Below the pieces are notes generated by a model, which saw nothing but the letters and a program-made list of their open reading frames with translations, was not told where the DNA came from and did not search any database. Below, piece by piece: positions 63,831 to 64,000 of a DNA stretch of 64,000 nt (its first letter is position 1; every line of letters starts with the position of its first letter). The stretch covers positions 231,974-295,973 of the forward strand of contig NZ_MWUM01000004.1 in the NCBI RefSeq assembly GCF_002028455.1, given 5' to 3'. The translations under genes and the position numbers were made by a program. Origin of the DNA: Zoogloea sp. LCSB751. Its GTDB lineage: Bacteria > Pseudomonadota > Gammaproteobacteria > Burkholderiales > Rhodocyclaceae.

Positions 63831-64000
63831 TGTGGAACGGGCGCCCCCCCCTGCGCCAGAATAGTTGTCGCCTCGATAGAATCCTAAAGAACTCGGGGGC
63901 GATGATGAGAGAAGGACGTGGCACGATACGGACAGGAATTCAAGGATAGAGCGGTGGCGCGATTGCTGCCGCCGGAGAGCGCGACGGTGGAGGCCGTCGC
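63831..64000 (+). mobile_element. Left end of an insertion sequence (probable, runs off window)
   Basis: From about 63831, TGTGGAACGGGCGCCCCC precedes a transposase start at 63918 by 87 bases, a layout like that of IS3-type elements, which begin with TG. The right end and any target duplication lie outside the window, so the boundary is only approximate. Confidence 0.5.
63918..64000 (+). CDS. Transposase OrfA-like N-terminus (partial)
   Basis: A GTG at 63918 opens a frame reading ARYGQEFKDRAVARLLPP and on to the window edge, matching the N-terminus of IS3-type OrfA transposases (a helix-turn-helix start with QEFKDRAV). GAAGGA lies just before the GTG. Only 27 residues are visible, so the IS family assignment is tentative. 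Confidence 0.65.
   Translation, partial: MARYGQEFKDRAVARLLPPESATVEAV

Overview
The window looks like chromosomal DNA from a high-GC betaproteobacterium, most likely Rhodocyclales/Zoogloeaceae (Thauera, Azoarcus or Aromatoleum type). The reasons are a tungsten aldehyde oxidoreductase operon with its tungstate importer, a GlcC-type glycolate operon, PrpE/AcuI propionate genes, and small proteins common in Betaproteobacteria (HemP, DUF3567, DUF465). This placement rests on gene content and recalled family knowledge, not on a database search. I saw no rRNA, tRNA or CRISPR array, and no gene-free stretch longer than 300 bases.

Layout. 1-6.7 kb: a histidine kinase with a stand-alone response regulator (cut by the window edge), then housekeeping genes (YchJ, S4, YkgJ, SEC-C, TrmB-like, DusC). 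6.75-15.9 kb: a nine-gene minus-strand operon that reads as a complete ureide pathway. It has allophanate hydrolase AtzF, a BMP-type ABC importer, biuret hydrolase BiuH, a second isochorismatase-family hydrolase (candidate triuret hydrolase), an AtzH/HpxZ-like protein and a GntR regulator, with a 9-bp-arm palindrome at the AtzF start. 16.1-18.1 kb: an orphan TAXI-type binding protein and Xpt. 18.1-24.9 kb: tungstate transporter tupBCA and the tungsten aldehyde oxidoreductase genes aorABCDE.

24.9-34.5 kb looks like an inserted, more A/T-rich segment. It carries LysR/RidA, a broken MFS drug exporter, an SDR, and an RND efflux system whose TetR regulator has two operators of identical geometry (GTGAC-N14-GTCAC). 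It separates aor from moeA (34.6 kb), which makes the molybdopterin/tungstopterin cofactor. 35.8-44.4 kb: a CapA-like protein and partner, prpE, a receiver protein with degenerate GGDEF domain, acuI, an HDOD protein and ABC-F ATPase Uup.

44.6-45.3 kb: a Fur-box-controlled iron cluster (hemP, a 56-residue membrane protein, bfd). 45.4-53.6 kb: a TetR gene, then glcC divergent from glcDEFG, a lactate/glycolate permease and a UspA protein, with two TGGT-N3-ACCA operators. 53.7-63.8 kb: htpG, a second histidine kinase, greB, metY, a hydrolase, small conserved proteins, dtd and a C40 peptidase. The window ends in the first 83 bases of a transposase gene, so an insertion sequence probably begins near 63.83 kb.

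The most interesting parts are the ureide operon (triuret/biuret to ammonia with a dedicated importer), the tungsten enzyme operon with an uncharacterised 103-residue protein, and the efflux island between the tungsten enzyme genes and a cofactor gene.
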